Assembly (NCBI GenBank): GCA_025056175.1
Contig: JANWWK010000030.1
Span: forward strand, 1-64,000
Direction of reading: 5' to 3'
Source: Anaerolineales bacterium
Lineage (GTDB): Bacteria > Chloroflexota > Anaerolineae > Anaerolineales > Villigracilaceae
DNA length: 64,000 bases
In this document: positions 34,610 through 43,579 of the stretch, one piece after another
How the letters are laid out: the number at the start of each line of letters is the position of its first letter
How positions within the stretch are numbered: position 1 is the first letter of the stretch
Notes under the pieces: generated by a model
Told to the model about the DNA's origin: nothing
Database searches by the model: none
The model's input: the letters and a program-made list of their open reading frames with translations, nothing else
Made by a program: the position numbers and the translations under genes

Positions 34610-34637
34610 TTGCTCTGGGACTTCTGTGTGATAAGAT
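34610..34637 (+). promoter_or_regulatory. Possible promoter of the leaderless phosphatase gene
   Basis: TTGCTC (34610-34615) and TAAGAT (34632-34637) are 16 bases apart, and the ATG at 34644 follows six bases later with no ribosome site, as expected for a leaderless message. Both hexamers are imperfect. Confidence 0.4.
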
Positions 34638-34643
34638 TTGCGC

Positions 34644-35093
34644 ATGAGCTTTTCTCGCATTACCGAAGAGTTGTTCATTGGTCCGATGCCAACGGTGGAG
34701 GATTATACCCGGTTGTATGATCTGGGCGTGCGGCTGGTGTTGAACATGCGCTTTGGCCGCCGTCTTCCTGCGGGCCTGTCAAACCCGCCGATGCAGGTGC
34801 TGTGGCTGCGGTCGTTCGATAATCCACTCTTGCCGATTCCGCTGCCTCTTTTGTTCAAGGGAGCGCATGCGGCGCTGGAGGTCATTGAAGCAGGCAACAA
34901 AGTTTACACTCATTGCGCGCATGGGCGTCATCGCAGCGTGGCGATGGGCGCGGCGATTCTCATTGCACAAGGGCGCACGCCCGAAGAAGCGATGGCGCTC
35001 ATCAAGGAAAAACGTCCCCAGGCCGACCCGGAGGCATTTTATATCAAGAGCCGGATTCTGGCGTTTGCCAGACACTGGCGGCAGGTCTCTTAA
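34644..35093 (+). CDS. Dual-specificity / tyrosine-type protein phosphatase
   Basis: A 149-residue protein with the CX5R active site HCAHGRHRS at about residues 92-100. The opening RITEELFIGPMP resembles dual-specificity phosphatases, and an Asp-containing general-acid loop may lie near DNPLLPIP. A C-terminal LIKEKRPQADPE helix is typical. It would act on phosphoproteins, phosphoinositide-like or nucleotide phosphates. ATG 34644 is preferred over TTG 34638 because the -10 box lies six bases before it. It is convergent with the DUF58 gene. Confidence 0.88.
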   Translation: MSFSRITEELFIGPMPTVEDYTRLYDLGVRLVLNMRFGRRLPAGLSNPPMQVLWLRSFDNPLLPIPLPLLFKGAHAALEVIEAGNKVYTHCAHGRHRSVAMGAAILIAQGRTPEEAMALIKEKRPQADPEAFYIKSRILAFARHWRQVS

Positions 35094-35105
35094 GCCTTTA
35101 GCGGT

Positions 35106-36290
35106 CTAGCGTCGCCATATTTGCTCTAGGTCGCGTTCGGTTTGAATGGAAACCAGTTGGATGCCGTAATGTTCTGCCAGGCTTTGCGTTTGCCGCGAAT
35201 AGGTGACGGCGCCGGCTTGAATCAGCAGAACTTCCTGCCCGGCGCGGCGGGTTTGGTATAACTCGCGCAACAGGTCATCACGGATGTCGCCGGTGATGAC
35301 CAGGAGGGTGGTTCCCCACGATAGCCGTGTGCGCTGGCTTTGCAACAGAGGCAAAAAGGGCGTCTGACGCGCTGGACCTGTTCGCGCGAGAGCTTCGAGC
35401 AACCGGATGAGATGCGTTCCCCCTTTGCGCGGTGGCAACAGGCGTGGTGGTTGTCCGGTTGGCAAGTCCACGCCGTTGACCAGCAGGCCAAAGCTCTGAC
35501 GTTTTTGGGCAATCCACGCGGCCAGTGAGGCCGTAATTACGATAGCCAGTTCGATTGAGTCGATTCTTTGCCGGAAGGGATAATCGTCTTCGTTCAAATT
35601 CAAACACAAGAGCGTTTCGAGCGCAATGGAAGGCTCGAACATCTTGACCTGAAGCCGCCCGGTGGCAGCAGTGGCCTTCCAATCTACCTGGCGCAGTGAG
35701 TCTCCGGTAACGTAATCTCGTTTGCCAAACAAGCGCGCAGGGTCTTGGAGAAACGGATGCGCATGGCGCAACGTCCCTTGCGGGGCGCGGGAAGGCACCG
35801 GCACCGATACAAGCGGAACGATTTTTGGATAGACGGTAAGATATTCTTCAGGGAGGGTTTTCTCCAGTGGCGGATTCAGCCCCAAAATGTCCCCGCTGGA
35901 GAGGGTGAGCGGTCCTATCGCGTAATAGCCGCGTTTACGCGCGTCGAGCGTATAGGTAAGCCGGGTGGTTGCTTTTGACCCCAGCGCGGCAGCACGCTGA
36001 ACGTTGGGGACGCTGCTCAATCCCACCGGCAGACCGTCTCGAATTTCCAGCCAGGGCACAGGCAGCCAGCCGCGATTGCGGACTTCAACCTCAACGCGGA
36101 TTTTTTCTCCCAAAAAGGCGCGGTTGCCAAAGGTGCGCTGCGCTTCCAACCGGGAGAGGGCGCGGCGAGTCCACCACATCCCGACCCCTAGCGCACCGAC
36201 CAGCAGGTAGATGAGAGTCAGGGCAAAGTCGTCGCGCAGAAAAGCAGCCAGTATCAGCAGCAGGAGCAAGAGCGGAAGCAGATTCACCAC
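35106..36290 (-). CDS. DUF58-family protein
   Basis: A 394-residue protein with two N-terminal membrane segments (about 3-20 and 22-42). The DUF58 core motif DYVTGDSLRQVDWKATAATG lies near 195-215 and KMFEPSIALETLLCLN follows. The C-terminal part has a VWA-like fold without a clear metal site. DUF58 genes usually sit with a MoxR AAA ATPase and transglutaminase or VWA genes; none is adjacent here, so the unit is incomplete or scattered. The start is a GTG preceded by a weak AAGG; GTG codons occur twice in a row, so the exact first residue is unsure. Confidence 0.88.
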   Translation of the reverse strand: MVNLLPLLLLLLILAAFLRDDFALTLIYLLVGALGVGMWWTRRALSRLEAQRTFGNRAFLGEKIRVEVEVRNRGWLPVPWLEIRDGLPVGLSSVPNVQRAAALGSKATTRLTYTLDARKRGYYAIGPLTLSSGDILGLNPPLEKTLPEEYLTVYPKIVPLVSVPVPSRAPQGTLRHAHPFLQDPARLFGKRDYVTGDSLRQVDWKATAATGRLQVKMFEPSIALETLLCLNLNEDDYPFRQRIDSIELAIVITASLAAWIAQKRQSFGLLVNGVDLPTGQPPRLLPPRKGGTHLIRLLEALARTGPARQTPFLPLLQSQRTRLSWGTTLLVITGDIRDDLLRELYQTRRAGQEVLLIQAGAVTYSRQTQSLAEHYGIQLVSIQTERDLEQIWRR

Positions 36291-36355
36291 GTTTGCCTTC
36301 GTTGCTGGATTCTATCTCGAATTTTGTCGTTTTAAGGGAATGGGTTTGTAAATGG

Positions 36356-36384
36356 CTGTCAATCATGGACAATCGTGTTAAGAT
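36356..36384 (+). promoter_or_regulatory. Weak promoter before the 130-residue membrane protein
   Basis: CTGTCA (36356-36361) and TAAGAT (36379-36384) are 17 bases apart, each matching four of six consensus positions. The gene at 36410 has its own GGAGG ribosome site, giving a leader of about 20 bases. Confidence 0.35.
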
Positions 36385-36409
36385 AGAGAAAATGACCTGT
36401 GGAGGCGGT

Positions 36410-36799
36410 ATGTATTTCTTCGTTCGCTACACCGGCTATGTTGCGATACTCTTTGGCATTTTTTTGATGCTGACCGGCCTGGTCGGAACGATTTATGGTT
36501 TCGTCTGGCCTGGCGATTTACTGACGCGCGTCAATGAGAGCCTTTCGGCCAGTAACGCCATTTGGCGGTTGCAGGATGCGCGCGTGTTGACGTTTTTGAT
36601 GTCTTTGCTTGGTCTCTCGATGTTCGTAACGGGGATGGTGGTTGCTGCGCTGGGGCAGTTGCTGCTGGTCTTTGCAGATTTGGCGGCGCATGCCCGTGAA
36701 ACCAACGTTCTTTTGCGCTCCTTTCGCTCCCGCCGGCATCGCCCGGTTGCCCGCGTGATACCATCTCCTCGTGTGCGAGAGGATGAACCGGTTGGGTAA
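36410..36799 (+). CDS. Small membrane protein, function unknown
   Basis: From ATG 36410 (GGAGG six bases upstream) the protein has 129 residues. Two clear membrane segments lie near 7-30 and 60-90, followed by a basic C-terminal tail with RSFRSRRHRP. The helices contain small and aromatic residues but no catalytic signature. An earlier in-frame start at 36293 lacks a ribosome site. Its 3' end overlaps the possible starts of the YibE/F gene, so the two are probably co-transcribed. Confidence 0.65.
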   Translation: MYFFVRYTGYVAILFGIFLMLTGLVGTIYGFVWPGDLLTRVNESLSASNAIWRLQDARVLTFLMSLLGLSMFVTGMVVAALGQLLLVFADLAAHARETNVLLRSFRSRRHRPVARVIPSPRVREDEPVG

Positions 36800-38021
36800 G
36801 AAATTCTGTTGTTTTTTTGCCATGAAGTCTGTTTCCAGGCCTTTTTTGTTTGCCAGTCTTGCAGTGATTCTGGTGTTTGCCGTATTCCTGTTGTGGGCTG
36901 TACCGTATTTTTTCCAGAAGCCGTTCGTTAACACTGTGAATTCTTCACTGGGCGCGCAAACATATCGCGCGCGAGTGCAGGAAATTCTCGAATCGGGGCC
37001 GATTGACCTGGGCGGCACGGTGCAGACCTATCAACGGGCGCGGGTTCAAATTTTGGAAGGCGAATACCATGGCTTACCGATGGAAATTGACTATGGTCTT
37101 TATCGCATTCTGCCCCCAGGCCAGATTTTGCGTCCTGGTGATGAGGTCTTTGTCCTGATAGCCAGGCGTCCTGACGGAGTGGTTGAAGCATTTTTTGTAG
37201 ATTTTGTGCGCGAACGCGCTTTGCTTCTGTTGTTAGCCATTTTTGTCACAGCGATTCTCTTGATGAGCCGGTGGAAAGGGTTTCGCAGTTTGCTTTCACT
37301 GGCCTTTAGCCTGCTGGTTATCATCTATTACATCATTCCACACATCCTGGCCGGAGAAGACCCCTTACGTGTGAGTCTGGTTGGTTCGGGCATTTTGTTG
37401 GGTGTTTCATTGTATCTGACGTATGGTTGGACGTGGAAAACCCACGCTTCTGTGTTGAGTATGGTTTTGGTCCTGGTCATCACTGGTGGATTGGCGTTTG
37501 TCTTTGTGCAGGTAGCACGCTTGACCGGTTCTGGCAGCGAAGAGTCGCTTTTTCTCAACCAGATGTCCAGTGTCAACATCAACTTGCGCGGATTGCTTCT
37601 GGGCGGCATTCTTATCGGTGCGTTGGGCGTGCTGGATGACCTGGTAACGACTCAGGCTGCGGCGGTCTTCGAGTTACATCACACCGACCCAAGTCTGGGC
37701 TTTCGCGCTTTGTTTGAGAAAGCGATGCGGATTGGGCAAGACCATGTGGCTGCTACCGTCAATACGCTCGTGTTGGCCTATGCTGGCAGTTCGCTGCCCC
37801 TTTTGCTCTTGTTTACGCTTGGGAGCGGAAATTACGGCTATTTCGTGAATGTCGAATTTGTGAGTGAGGAAATTATCCGTACCCTGGTGGGGTCGTTGGG
37901 GCTGGTGGCTGCTGTGCCGCTGACCACGAGCATTGCTGTGCTGGCGGTGCTTTATCGTGGCCGCATTCCTGAAGACTGGCGGGTTTTGCTCGGCCCGGAG
38001 GGCGAAGGACATCTTCACTAA
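36783..38021 (+). CDS. YibE/F-family membrane protein
   Basis: About 412 residues from ATG 36783. An N-terminal anchor (about 15-40) and an extracytoplasmic beta domain come first. Around seven membrane helices follow from about residue 140 on. The family signature is clear: GALGVLDDLVTTQAAAVFEL, then MRIGQDHVAATVNTLVLAYAGSSLPLLL. The role of YibE/F proteins is not established; a transport function has been suggested. The start is unsure: GTG 36771, ATG 36783 and ATG 36822 are all open and none has a good ribosome site. The first two overlap the previous gene. Confidence 0.88.
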   Translation: MNRLGKKFCCFFAMKSVSRPFLFASLAVILVFAVFLLWAVPYFFQKPFVNTVNSSLGAQTYRARVQEILESGPIDLGGTVQTYQRARVQILEGEYHGLPMEIDYGLYRILPPGQILRPGDEVFVLIARRPDGVVEAFFVDFVRERALLLLLAIFVTAILLMSRWKGFRSLLSLAFSLLVIIYYIIPHILAGEDPLRVSLVGSGILLGVSLYLTYGWTWKTHASVLSMVLVLVITGGLAFVFVQVARLTGSGSEESLFLNQMSSVNINLRGLLLGGILIGALGVLDDLVTTQAAAVFELHHTDPSLGFRALFEKAMRIGQDHVAATVNTLVLAYAGSSLPLLLLFTLGSGNYGYFVNVEFVSEEIIRTLVGSLGLVAAVPLTTSIAVLAVLYRGRIPEDWRVLLGPEGEGHLH

Positions 38022-38056
38022 AACGTTCTGGAAGAAGTAAGGAGACGAGACTTTTT

Positions 38057-38425
38057 ATGGAATACTCGATTTTCCCTTCCGATGATGGCAATTACATCAT
38101 TCTCAAGGTGGTCGGAACCTTTGGACGTCAACAGGCATTACAATACCACCTGGAAGCACACCGCATGGGGCGGGCGATGGGAATAGACCGCTTTCTGCTC
38201 GATTTTTCTGAAGGAAGAAACACGGATACCGTGCTGCGGCACTATACCTTCGTCAGCCAGGATATGCGTCACCCGGAAATTAACCTGGATGCACGAATTG
38301 CGATGCTGGTGAGCTCGTATGACCATTCACACGATTTCATTGAAGCGATGCTCAAGCAAGAAGGTGTGGATGTTGCGCTCTTTTACGACCTGGAAGCGGC
38401 GATTGCATTTCTAATGAGACCGTAG
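38057..38425 (+). CDS. STAS/SpoIIAA-like small protein
   Basis: A 122-residue soluble protein with a GGAG ribosome site. The alternating strand-helix pattern resembles the SpoIIAA-like/STAS fold: an opening strand YIILKVVGTFGRQQALQYHL, then a helix, then DRFLLDFSEGRN and ARIAMLVSSYDHSHDFIEAM. I cannot assign a partner. The conserved Ser of phosphorylated anti-anti-sigma factors is not obvious. It could be a regulatory protein that senses cell state; this is a fold-level guess. Confidence 0.6.
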   Translation: MEYSIFPSDDGNYIILKVVGTFGRQQALQYHLEAHRMGRAMGIDRFLLDFSEGRNTDTVLRHYTFVSQDMRHPEINLDARIAMLVSSYDHSHDFIEAMLKQEGVDVALFYDLEAAIAFLMRP

Positions 38426-38450
38426 TGCGCCCTCACACATGATGTAGCGG

Positions 38451-38456
38451 TATAAT
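38451..38456 (+). promoter_or_regulatory. -10 box of the coiled-coil gene
   Basis: TATAAT at 38451-38456 is followed by GCAGGAG (38461-38467) and the ATG at 38475. A start near 38463 would leave almost no leader, so the ribosome site would be at the very 5' end. No -35 match is seen. Confidence 0.35.
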
Positions 38457-38474
38457 TCTTGCAGGAGTACGGTG

Positions 38475-39320
38475 ATGGCGTTTCAGGTAACCGATTATCA
38501 CGATTTAATGCGCTTGTTGTATCAGCATCCTGAGTGGCAACAAGAGCTGCGGCAGTTGTTGCTAACGAAGGACATTCTCGAACTGCCTGTGGTTGTGCGT
38601 GAACTGGCCGAAGCGCAGCGACGCACCGAGCAGCGGGTGGAAGAACTGGCCCAAGCCCAGCGTGAACTGGCCGAAGCGCAGCGACGCACCGAGCAGCGGG
38701 TGGAAGAACTGGCCCAGGCCCAGCGTGAACTGGCCGAAGCCCAGCGACGCACCGAGCAGCGGGTGGAAGAACTGGCCCAAGCCCAGCAACGCACCGAGCA
38801 GCGGCTGGAGATGCTGATTGAATCCCATCAAACTCTCGAACAACAGGTGAGACGTTTGACCGACCGTGTAGGTCACCTGGACGGGCGCATGTTGGAAATC
38901 GGGTATCGAGACCGGGTTGCGGCCTATTTTGGTAGGTTATTACGCAAAGTTCGCATTGTCCCGTCGGATGAAATGGTCGACCGCGTCGAAAGTGTCTTGA
39001 ACGAGGAACAAATTGAGGCACTGATGGCGCTTGACGTGGTGGTTCAAGGCAATTTACGTCGCGCACTCGAACCACTTGCAGAAGGGACGCCCGTCTGGAT
39101 TGCAATTGAGATTTCGGCAACGATTGCTGATGAAGACATCGAGCGCGCTGCGGCGCGCGCTGACCTGCTTCGGAAAGCGGGAATGACGGTCTTGCCGCTG
39201 GTGGCTGGAGAGCGAATTTCGGAACGTGTCTTCGACCTGGCGCGTCAGGCAGGCGTCATGGTGCAATTGGATGGCAAGTTCCAAAACCTGGAACACGCTT
39301 TGATGCGTTTGAAAGAATAA
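38475..39320 (+). CDS. Coiled-coil protein with a C-terminal nuclease-like domain
   Basis: A 281-residue protein. Residues about 38-115 are a continuous coiled coil built from three 21-residue repeats (ELAEAQRRTEQRVEELAQAQR), i.e. three heptads each. The C-terminal part (about 135-281) has alpha/beta strings LDVVVQGN and VWIAIEISATIADED that resemble the DUF3782-type proteins, which are distant relatives of the PD-(D/E)XK nucleases. The E.I pair after the D could be a remnant of the active site. AGGAG lies seven bases before the ATG. These proteins are common in cyanobacteria and Chloroflexota, with unknown role. Confidence 0.72.
   Translation: MAFQVTDYHDLMRLLYQHPEWQQELRQLLLTKDILELPVVVRELAEAQRRTEQRVEELAQAQRELAEAQRRTEQRVEELAQAQRELAEAQRRTEQRVEELAQAQQRTEQRLEMLIESHQTLEQQVRRLTDRVGHLDGRMLEIGYRDRVAAYFGRLLRKVRIVPSDEMVDRVESVLNEEQIEALMALDVVVQGNLRRALEPLAEGTPVWIAIEISATIADEDIERAAARADLLRKAGMTVLPLVAGERISERVFDLARQAGVMVQLDGKFQNLEHALMRLKE
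38601..38789 (+). repeat. Three 63-bp tandem repeats in a coiled-coil gene
   Basis: Three adjacent 63-base units (38601-38663, 38664-38726, 38727-38789) differ by only a few bases. Each codes for 21 residues, three heptads, so changes in copy number would keep the coiled-coil register. A partial fourth unit follows. The near-identity suggests recent duplication. Confidence 0.95.
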
Positions 39321-39341
39321 ACGTGATGGTTGCTGATTGTT

Positions 39342-39378
39342 AAAACTTCCATGCGGAAAGCATGGAAGTTTTTCGTTT
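39342..39378 (+). terminator. Intrinsic terminator after the coiled-coil gene
   Basis: A perfect 13-bp stem (AAAACTTCCATGC at 39342-39354, GCATGGAAGTTTT at 39360-39372) with a GGAAA loop is followed by TTTTTCGTTT. It lies 21 bases after the stop codon. The stem ends in A/T pairs, so it could also act weakly on the other strand. Confidence 0.93.
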
Positions 39379-39422
39379 GAGCGGGTGGTACAATTTCTTT
39401 GAAAATGAATGTGGAGGTTGCC

Positions 39423-40625
39423 ATGACGGATGTCGTAATTGTAGATGCCCTTCGCACGCCGATTGGCGCATTGGGGGGCGCGCTTGCCAAAGTCCGCCCG
39501 GATGATTTGGCCGCTTTGGTGTTGCGAGCCATCATCGAACGCAACGGCCTCGACCCGGCGCAGGTGGATGAAGTCTATCTGGGTTGTGCAAACCAGGCTG
39601 GTGAAGATAACCGCAACATAGCGCGCATGTCACTTTTGCTGGCCGGGTTGCCGCCCAGTGTGCCAGGTGTCACAGTCAACCGGTTGTGTGCTTCGGGGTT
39701 GGCGGCGGTCAATCTTGCGGCGCGTGCCATCCGTTGCGGGGATGGGGAAATCTACCTGGCTGGTGGTGTGGAGTCCATGTCACGCGCGCCCTATTCTTTG
39801 CCCAAAGCCGAGGAGGCCTTCAGTTTCGGCAACCTGACCGCGTACGACACCGCGCTTGGATGGCGGTATCCGAACCCCAAAATGAAAGAAATGTATGGCC
39901 TGGACTCGATGGGCGAAACAGCCGAAAATTTGGCTGCTTTGCGTCCGCATCTCACCCGTGAGCGGCAAGATGCTTTTGCCCTGCAATCGCATCAGCGCGC
40001 TATTGCAGCCATAGATAGCGGCAAATTTGCCGAAGAAATTTTGCCGGTTGCGGTGCCGCAAAAGAAAGGCGACCCACTCGTGGTGACGACGGATGAACGT
40101 CCGCGCCGTGATACCACCCTGGAAAGCCTTTCTAAACTCAAACCTGCGTTCAAAAAAGAGGGAACTGTTACGGCAGGAAATTCGTCTGGTTTGAACGATG
40201 GTGCTTCGGCCCTGCTCCTGATGAGCGCCGAACGCGCTGCACAGTTAGGGTTGAAGCCAATGGCGCGTTTTGTCTCTGCCGCTGTGGCTGGGGTCGAGCC
40301 ACGCATTATGGGAATTGGCCCGGTGCCGGCCACCCGAAAAGCGTTACAGCGCGCTGGTCTCGATGTGGCCGATTTAGACCTGGTGGAGCTGAATGAAGCT
40401 TTTGCCGTACAATCACTGGCTGTTATCGAAGATTTAGAATTGGACCAGGCGGTTGTGAATGTCAATGGCGGCGCCATTGCATTGGGACATCCGCTTGGTT
40501 GTTCGGGTGCGCGCATTCTTACCACGCTTTTGTACGAAATGCGACGGCGCGGCGCGCAATACGGCCTGGCAACTCTGTGTGTGGGTGTTGGTCAGGGCGA
40601 AGCGACCATTGTGGAACTGGTCTGA
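39423..40625 (+). CDS. Acetyl-CoA acetyltransferase / 3-ketoacyl-CoA thiolase
   Basis: A 400-residue thiolase. The nucleophilic Cys lies in [13 protein letters not shown] (about residue 89), and other family motifs are [31 protein letters not shown] (His) and [10 protein letters not shown] (second Cys). It condenses or cleaves acyl-CoA thioesters. The degradative thiolases of the PaaJ/PcaF and FadA groups look nearest, but the substrate cannot be fixed from sequence by eye. ATG 39423 is chosen for the GGAGG six bases upstream. It is followed by a lipoprotein gene 40 bases later, with no other fatty-acid gene in the same operon. Confidence 0.94.
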   Translation: MTDVVIVDALRTPIGALGGALAKVRPDDLAALVLRAIIERNGLDPAQVDEVYLGCANQAGEDNRNIARMSLLLAGLPPSVPGVTVNRLCASGLAAVNLAARAIRCGDGEIYLAGGVESMSRAPYSLPKAEEAFSFGNLTAYDTALGWRYPNPKMKEMYGLDSMGETAENLAALRPHLTRERQDAFALQSHQRAIAAIDSGKFAEEILPVAVPQKKGDPLVVTTDERPRRDTTLESLSKLKPAFKKEGTVTAGNSSGLNDGASALLLMSAERAAQLGLKPMARFVSAAVAGVEPRIMGIGPVPATRKALQRAGLDVADLDLVELNEAFAVQSLAVIEDLELDQAVVNVNGGAIALGHPLGCSGARILTTLLYEMRRRGAQYGLATLCVGVGQGEATIVELV

Positions 40626-40665
40626 TGCGGATGGCGCATCTGTGTCATCAAAATCGGAGAGAACC

Positions 40666-41856
40666 ATGCGAAAACAACTGACTCTGTTTTTGGTTTTGTT
40701 CCTGGGAATTGCTCTCGCAGCCTGTCAGGCGGCGATGGAGACCCCTGTACCGACGCCCGACCTGCCCACCTGGACACCGACCGCTACGCCCCTACCGCCA
40801 ACGCCCACCATCACGCCCACACCGACTCTGCCCCCCCCTCCGCCGCTCAATTCTCCGAACGGCCCGCCCCTGCTCTCGATTCACATGTTCACCCCCCTGC
40901 GTGGCTGGGGAGTGATGGAAAATCAACTACTCGCCACCAACGATGGCGGCTTTACCTGGGCCAGCGTACCCGTGCCGGGCGGGCGCTTCGACGGACGCAA
41001 TGGATTGTTTTTTATCAGCGAACGGGAAGCCTTTGTTTTGATAGCCGCTCCCGACGGCAGTAACAGCGGCACGCTCAACTACACTGCCGATGGCGGGCAG
41101 ACCTGGCAGAGCATTCCTGTTCCGATGTCTCGTGGAACGATACAATTTCTGCCCAACACCAATCTTGAAGGGTTCATCTTTCAAACATTGGGTGCGGCAG
41201 GTGGTTCGATGCCTGTTGCGGTGTATCAGACGCTTGACCGTGTCAACTGGCAGCGTACCTTTGCCCATGTCCGACCAGAAGAAATTGCGGGCTTGCCCTT
41301 TGCCGGAATCAAAACCGGGGCAGTGTTCCTGAATCCGAGTGTCGGGTATATCACCGGCTCGGAAGCGCTCCCGAATTCGATTTATCTCTTCCGCACAGGA
41401 GATGCTGGCCGCACCTGGCAGCGCGTTTCTCTGCCTTTGCCAGAAGGTCTCGGCAGTTTCCAGGCGGAGACTTTGCCGCCGGTCTTCTTTCCGGGCGGCA
41501 AAGGCTTTTTGCCTGTAGATTTCCTGACCGATAATCAACAAACCCGCGTTTTCTATTACACCGAAGATGGCGGGGTCAACTGGACGCCGCGCGCATCTGT
41601 GCCGCGCGGTACGACCTATACGTTTGTCAATGCCAATACCGGCTGGACGTGGGCTGGTCGTTCTCTGTTTTACACCACCGACGGCGCCGTTACATGGACG
41701 GCTCTACCAGTCTCGTTTCTGGCGCAAGAAACTGGCACCTGGCTGAATTTTATTGACCCGCGCAATGGCTGGCTGATTACTGTAGATGACCGTTCACGTG
41801 TACGTCTGTATCGCACAACCGACGCCGGCGCAACCTGGTCAGTCGTCATTCCCTGA
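40666..41856 (+). CDS. Lipoprotein with BNR/Ycf48-like beta-propeller repeats
   Basis: From ATG 40666 (GGAGA seven bases upstream) the protein has 396 residues. The lipobox LAAC lies near residue 20, then a Pro/Thr-rich spacer (about 25-60). The rest repeats a unit with Gly, Thr and Trp such as DGGFTWASVPV, DGGQTWQSIPV, DAGRTWQRVSL, DGGVNWTPRA and DAGATWSVVI, typical of BNR/Asp-box propellers of the Ycf48/sialidase type. No sialidase catalytic triad is evident. The protein is presumably an extracellular binding or assembly factor. A second lipoprotein gene follows. Confidence 0.85.
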   Translation: MRKQLTLFLVLFLGIALAACQAAMETPVPTPDLPTWTPTATPLPPTPTITPTPTLPPPPPLNSPNGPPLLSIHMFTPLRGWGVMENQLLATNDGGFTWASVPVPGGRFDGRNGLFFISEREAFVLIAAPDGSNSGTLNYTADGGQTWQSIPVPMSRGTIQFLPNTNLEGFIFQTLGAAGGSMPVAVYQTLDRVNWQRTFAHVRPEEIAGLPFAGIKTGAVFLNPSVGYITGSEALPNSIYLFRTGDAGRTWQRVSLPLPEGLGSFQAETLPPVFFPGGKGFLPVDFLTDNQQTRVFYYTEDGGVNWTPRASVPRGTTYTFVNANTGWTWAGRSLFYTTDGAVTWTALPVSFLAQETGTWLNFIDPRNGWLITVDDRSRVRLYRTTDAGATWSVVIP

Positions 41857-41899
41857 TGACGCCGTCAGTGATGCAGCGGTTGAAAAAAGGAGGCTTTAC

Positions 41900-42901
41900 A
41901 TGAATAAACGATGGCTTTGGCTTTTGATGCTTTCTCTGGCGGCGCTGGCCTGTCGCATTTCGATTGATACCTTTGATACGCCCCCGCTGGCGACGCCAAT
42001 TCCAAACTTGCCTGCTTCGGCCACGCCGGGCATCATCCAACCCCCGACCTTCACTCCGGTCATTATCGAACCTCCGGCTACGGCTACCCCAACGGCCCCG
42101 GTGCCTGCGTTGACGGTCGAACAGCTGAAAAATGGTCGTTTTGACCTGCCCGGCCCTGATGGTGCACCCCATACGGTGCAATTCCAGGCCGGCTTGTTCC
42201 AGAAAGGGAACGACCCTGCTGAGCCGGGCTACATGGCTGTTGTGATGACGGATTCGATTGCTTTCGGCGACCTGAATGGTGATGGCGCCAGCGATGCCGC
42301 TGCCGTTATCGTAGAAAACTATGGCGGCACGGGGCAATTCGTTTCGGTGGCGGCTTTTCTTAATCGCGGTGGAACACCCGTCTATGCTGCCTCGTACTTT
42401 GTGGATGACCGCGCGATTCTGAATGCGTTCGCCATTTACAACGGCGAAATTTACATGGATGCCATCGTCCACGGCATCGAAGACCCGCTGTGTTGCCCCA
42501 CCCTGCCCACTCGTCAGGTGTTGCGGCTCTGGCAGGGTGCGCTTGTCCTCTCCAGTTTCATCAGCAAAACACCCACTGGCGCAGAGCGGATTATCAATAT
42601 CGAATTTCCCTCCAATGACACGGAAGCGGAGAAGATTTTTACCTTGCGTGGCAGCGTGAGCATTGCACCCTTCGAGAACAATCTTGTCTATGAAGTGTAT
42701 TTACCCGGCGTAGCCGAACCGCTGACGCGCGGCCCGCTGATGGTGAACGCACCCGACCTGGGCATGCCCGGCACGTTTGAGTTACCGCTCAACTTCAGCG
42801 CCGCAGGATACACTGGCCCGGTACGCATTACACTCTCCGACCTTTCCGCTGCCGACGGCTCTCTCATGGCGCTGGATGCGCTCTTCGTGGTTGTCAAATG
42901 A
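41900..42901 (+). CDS. Lipoprotein of unknown function
   Basis: From ATG 41900 (AGGAGG eight bases upstream) the protein has 333 residues. The signal peptide ends in the lipobox LAALAC near residue 18. A Pro/Thr-rich spacer reaches about residue 70. The segment FGDLNGDGASDAAAVIVENYGG around residue 130 is an EF-hand-like or FG-GAP-type calcium loop. The C-terminal 90 residues resemble the GerMN/Gmad2-type immunoglobulin-like domain of lipoproteins (SIAPFENNLVYEVY, GTFELPLNF). The enzyme role is unknown. It lies 43 bases after the Ycf48-like gene and 29 bases before rnhA. Confidence 0.75.
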   Translation: MNKRWLWLLMLSLAALACRISIDTFDTPPLATPIPNLPASATPGIIQPPTFTPVIIEPPATATPTAPVPALTVEQLKNGRFDLPGPDGAPHTVQFQAGLFQKGNDPAEPGYMAVVMTDSIAFGDLNGDGASDAAAVIVENYGGTGQFVSVAAFLNRGGTPVYAASYFVDDRAILNAFAIYNGEIYMDAIVHGIEDPLCCPTLPTRQVLRLWQGALVLSSFISKTPTGAERIINIEFPSNDTEAEKIFTLRGSVSIAPFENNLVYEVYLPGVAEPLTRGPLMVNAPDLGMPGTFELPLNFSAAGYTGPVRITLSDLSAADGSLMALDALFVVVK

Positions 42902-42930
42902 GCATGTAACTGTTTTGCGCTTCTCATCCG

Positions 42931-43551
42931 ATGAAGAAACCCAAATTTTACGTTGTCTGGAAAGGTCGCCAGACGGGCGTCTTTCGCTCATGGGAAGAGT
43001 GCACCGCACAGGTTTCGGGCTACCCTGACGCGAAGTTCAAATCTTTCGAGAGTCTTGCGGCGGCAGAAGCCGCTTTTCGGGGGAAATATGAAGATTATCG
43101 CGGCAGGCCGGGAGCTGGACAGGGCTGGTTGTTCAGTTCATCTCTGCCGATTCTGCCCTCGGTGTGCGTGGATGCGGCCTGCAGCGGCTTTCCGGGCCCG
43201 CTGGAGTGGCGCGGTGTGGAGACGGAGAGCGGTCGGGAACTCTTTCGTCAGGGGCCTTACCCCGAAGGCGCAAACAACATCGGCGAATTCCTGGCTATTG
43301 TCCATGCGCTGGCGTGGATGGAGAAGAACGGCCTCACCTGGCCGGTATACTCCGATAGCGAGGTTGCACTTGATTGGGTGCGCGCTGGGACCTGCCGTAC
43401 CCATTTGCAACGCACCCCCGCAAACGAGAGACTCTTTACGTTGATTGCCCGTGCTGAAGCCTGGCTGGACAAACATCCCCCACGCCTGCCCCTGCTCAAG
43501 TGGGATACCCACGCATGGGGGGAGAATCCTGCCGATTTTGGTCGAAAATGA
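42931..43551 (+). CDS. rnhA: Ribonuclease HI with N-terminal RNA-DNA hybrid-binding domain
   Basis: A 206-residue enzyme that cuts RNA in RNA-DNA hybrids. The N-terminal domain (1-48) is the viroplasmin/HBD type, KFYVVWKGRQTGVFRSWEE and YPDAKFKSFES. The RNase H core has the acidic residues Asp in CVDAACSG, Glu in NNIGEFLAIVHAL, Asp in VYSDSEVALDWV and Asp near the end in ENPADFGR. This two-domain form is the usual one in Chloroflexota and Firmicutes. No ribosome site is visible before the ATG. Confidence 0.93.
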   Translation: MKKPKFYVVWKGRQTGVFRSWEECTAQVSGYPDAKFKSFESLAAAEAAFRGKYEDYRGRPGAGQGWLFSSSLPILPSVCVDAACSGFPGPLEWRGVETESGRELFRQGPYPEGANNIGEFLAIVHALAWMEKNGLTWPVYSDSEVALDWVRAGTCRTHLQRTPANERLFTLIARAEAWLDKHPPRLPLLKWDTHAWGENPADFGRK

Positions 43552-43567
43552 ACCTGCAAATTCGAGA

Positions 43568-43573
43568 TATAAT
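43568..43573 (+). promoter_or_regulatory. -10 box upstream of a possible leader peptide
   Basis: TATAAT at 43568-43573 stands six bases before the ATG at 43580, the spacing of a leaderless start. The nearest -35-like TTGGTC (43538-43543) is 24 bases away, too far, so only the -10 element is supported. Confidence 0.45.
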
Positions 43574-43579
43574 TTTGGC

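Noticed and set aside
38383-39120. Minus-strand frame with Ala/Pro repeats opposite the coiled-coil gene
   Set aside because: It mirrors the 63-bp repeats of the coiled-coil gene and has no ribosome site or family motif.
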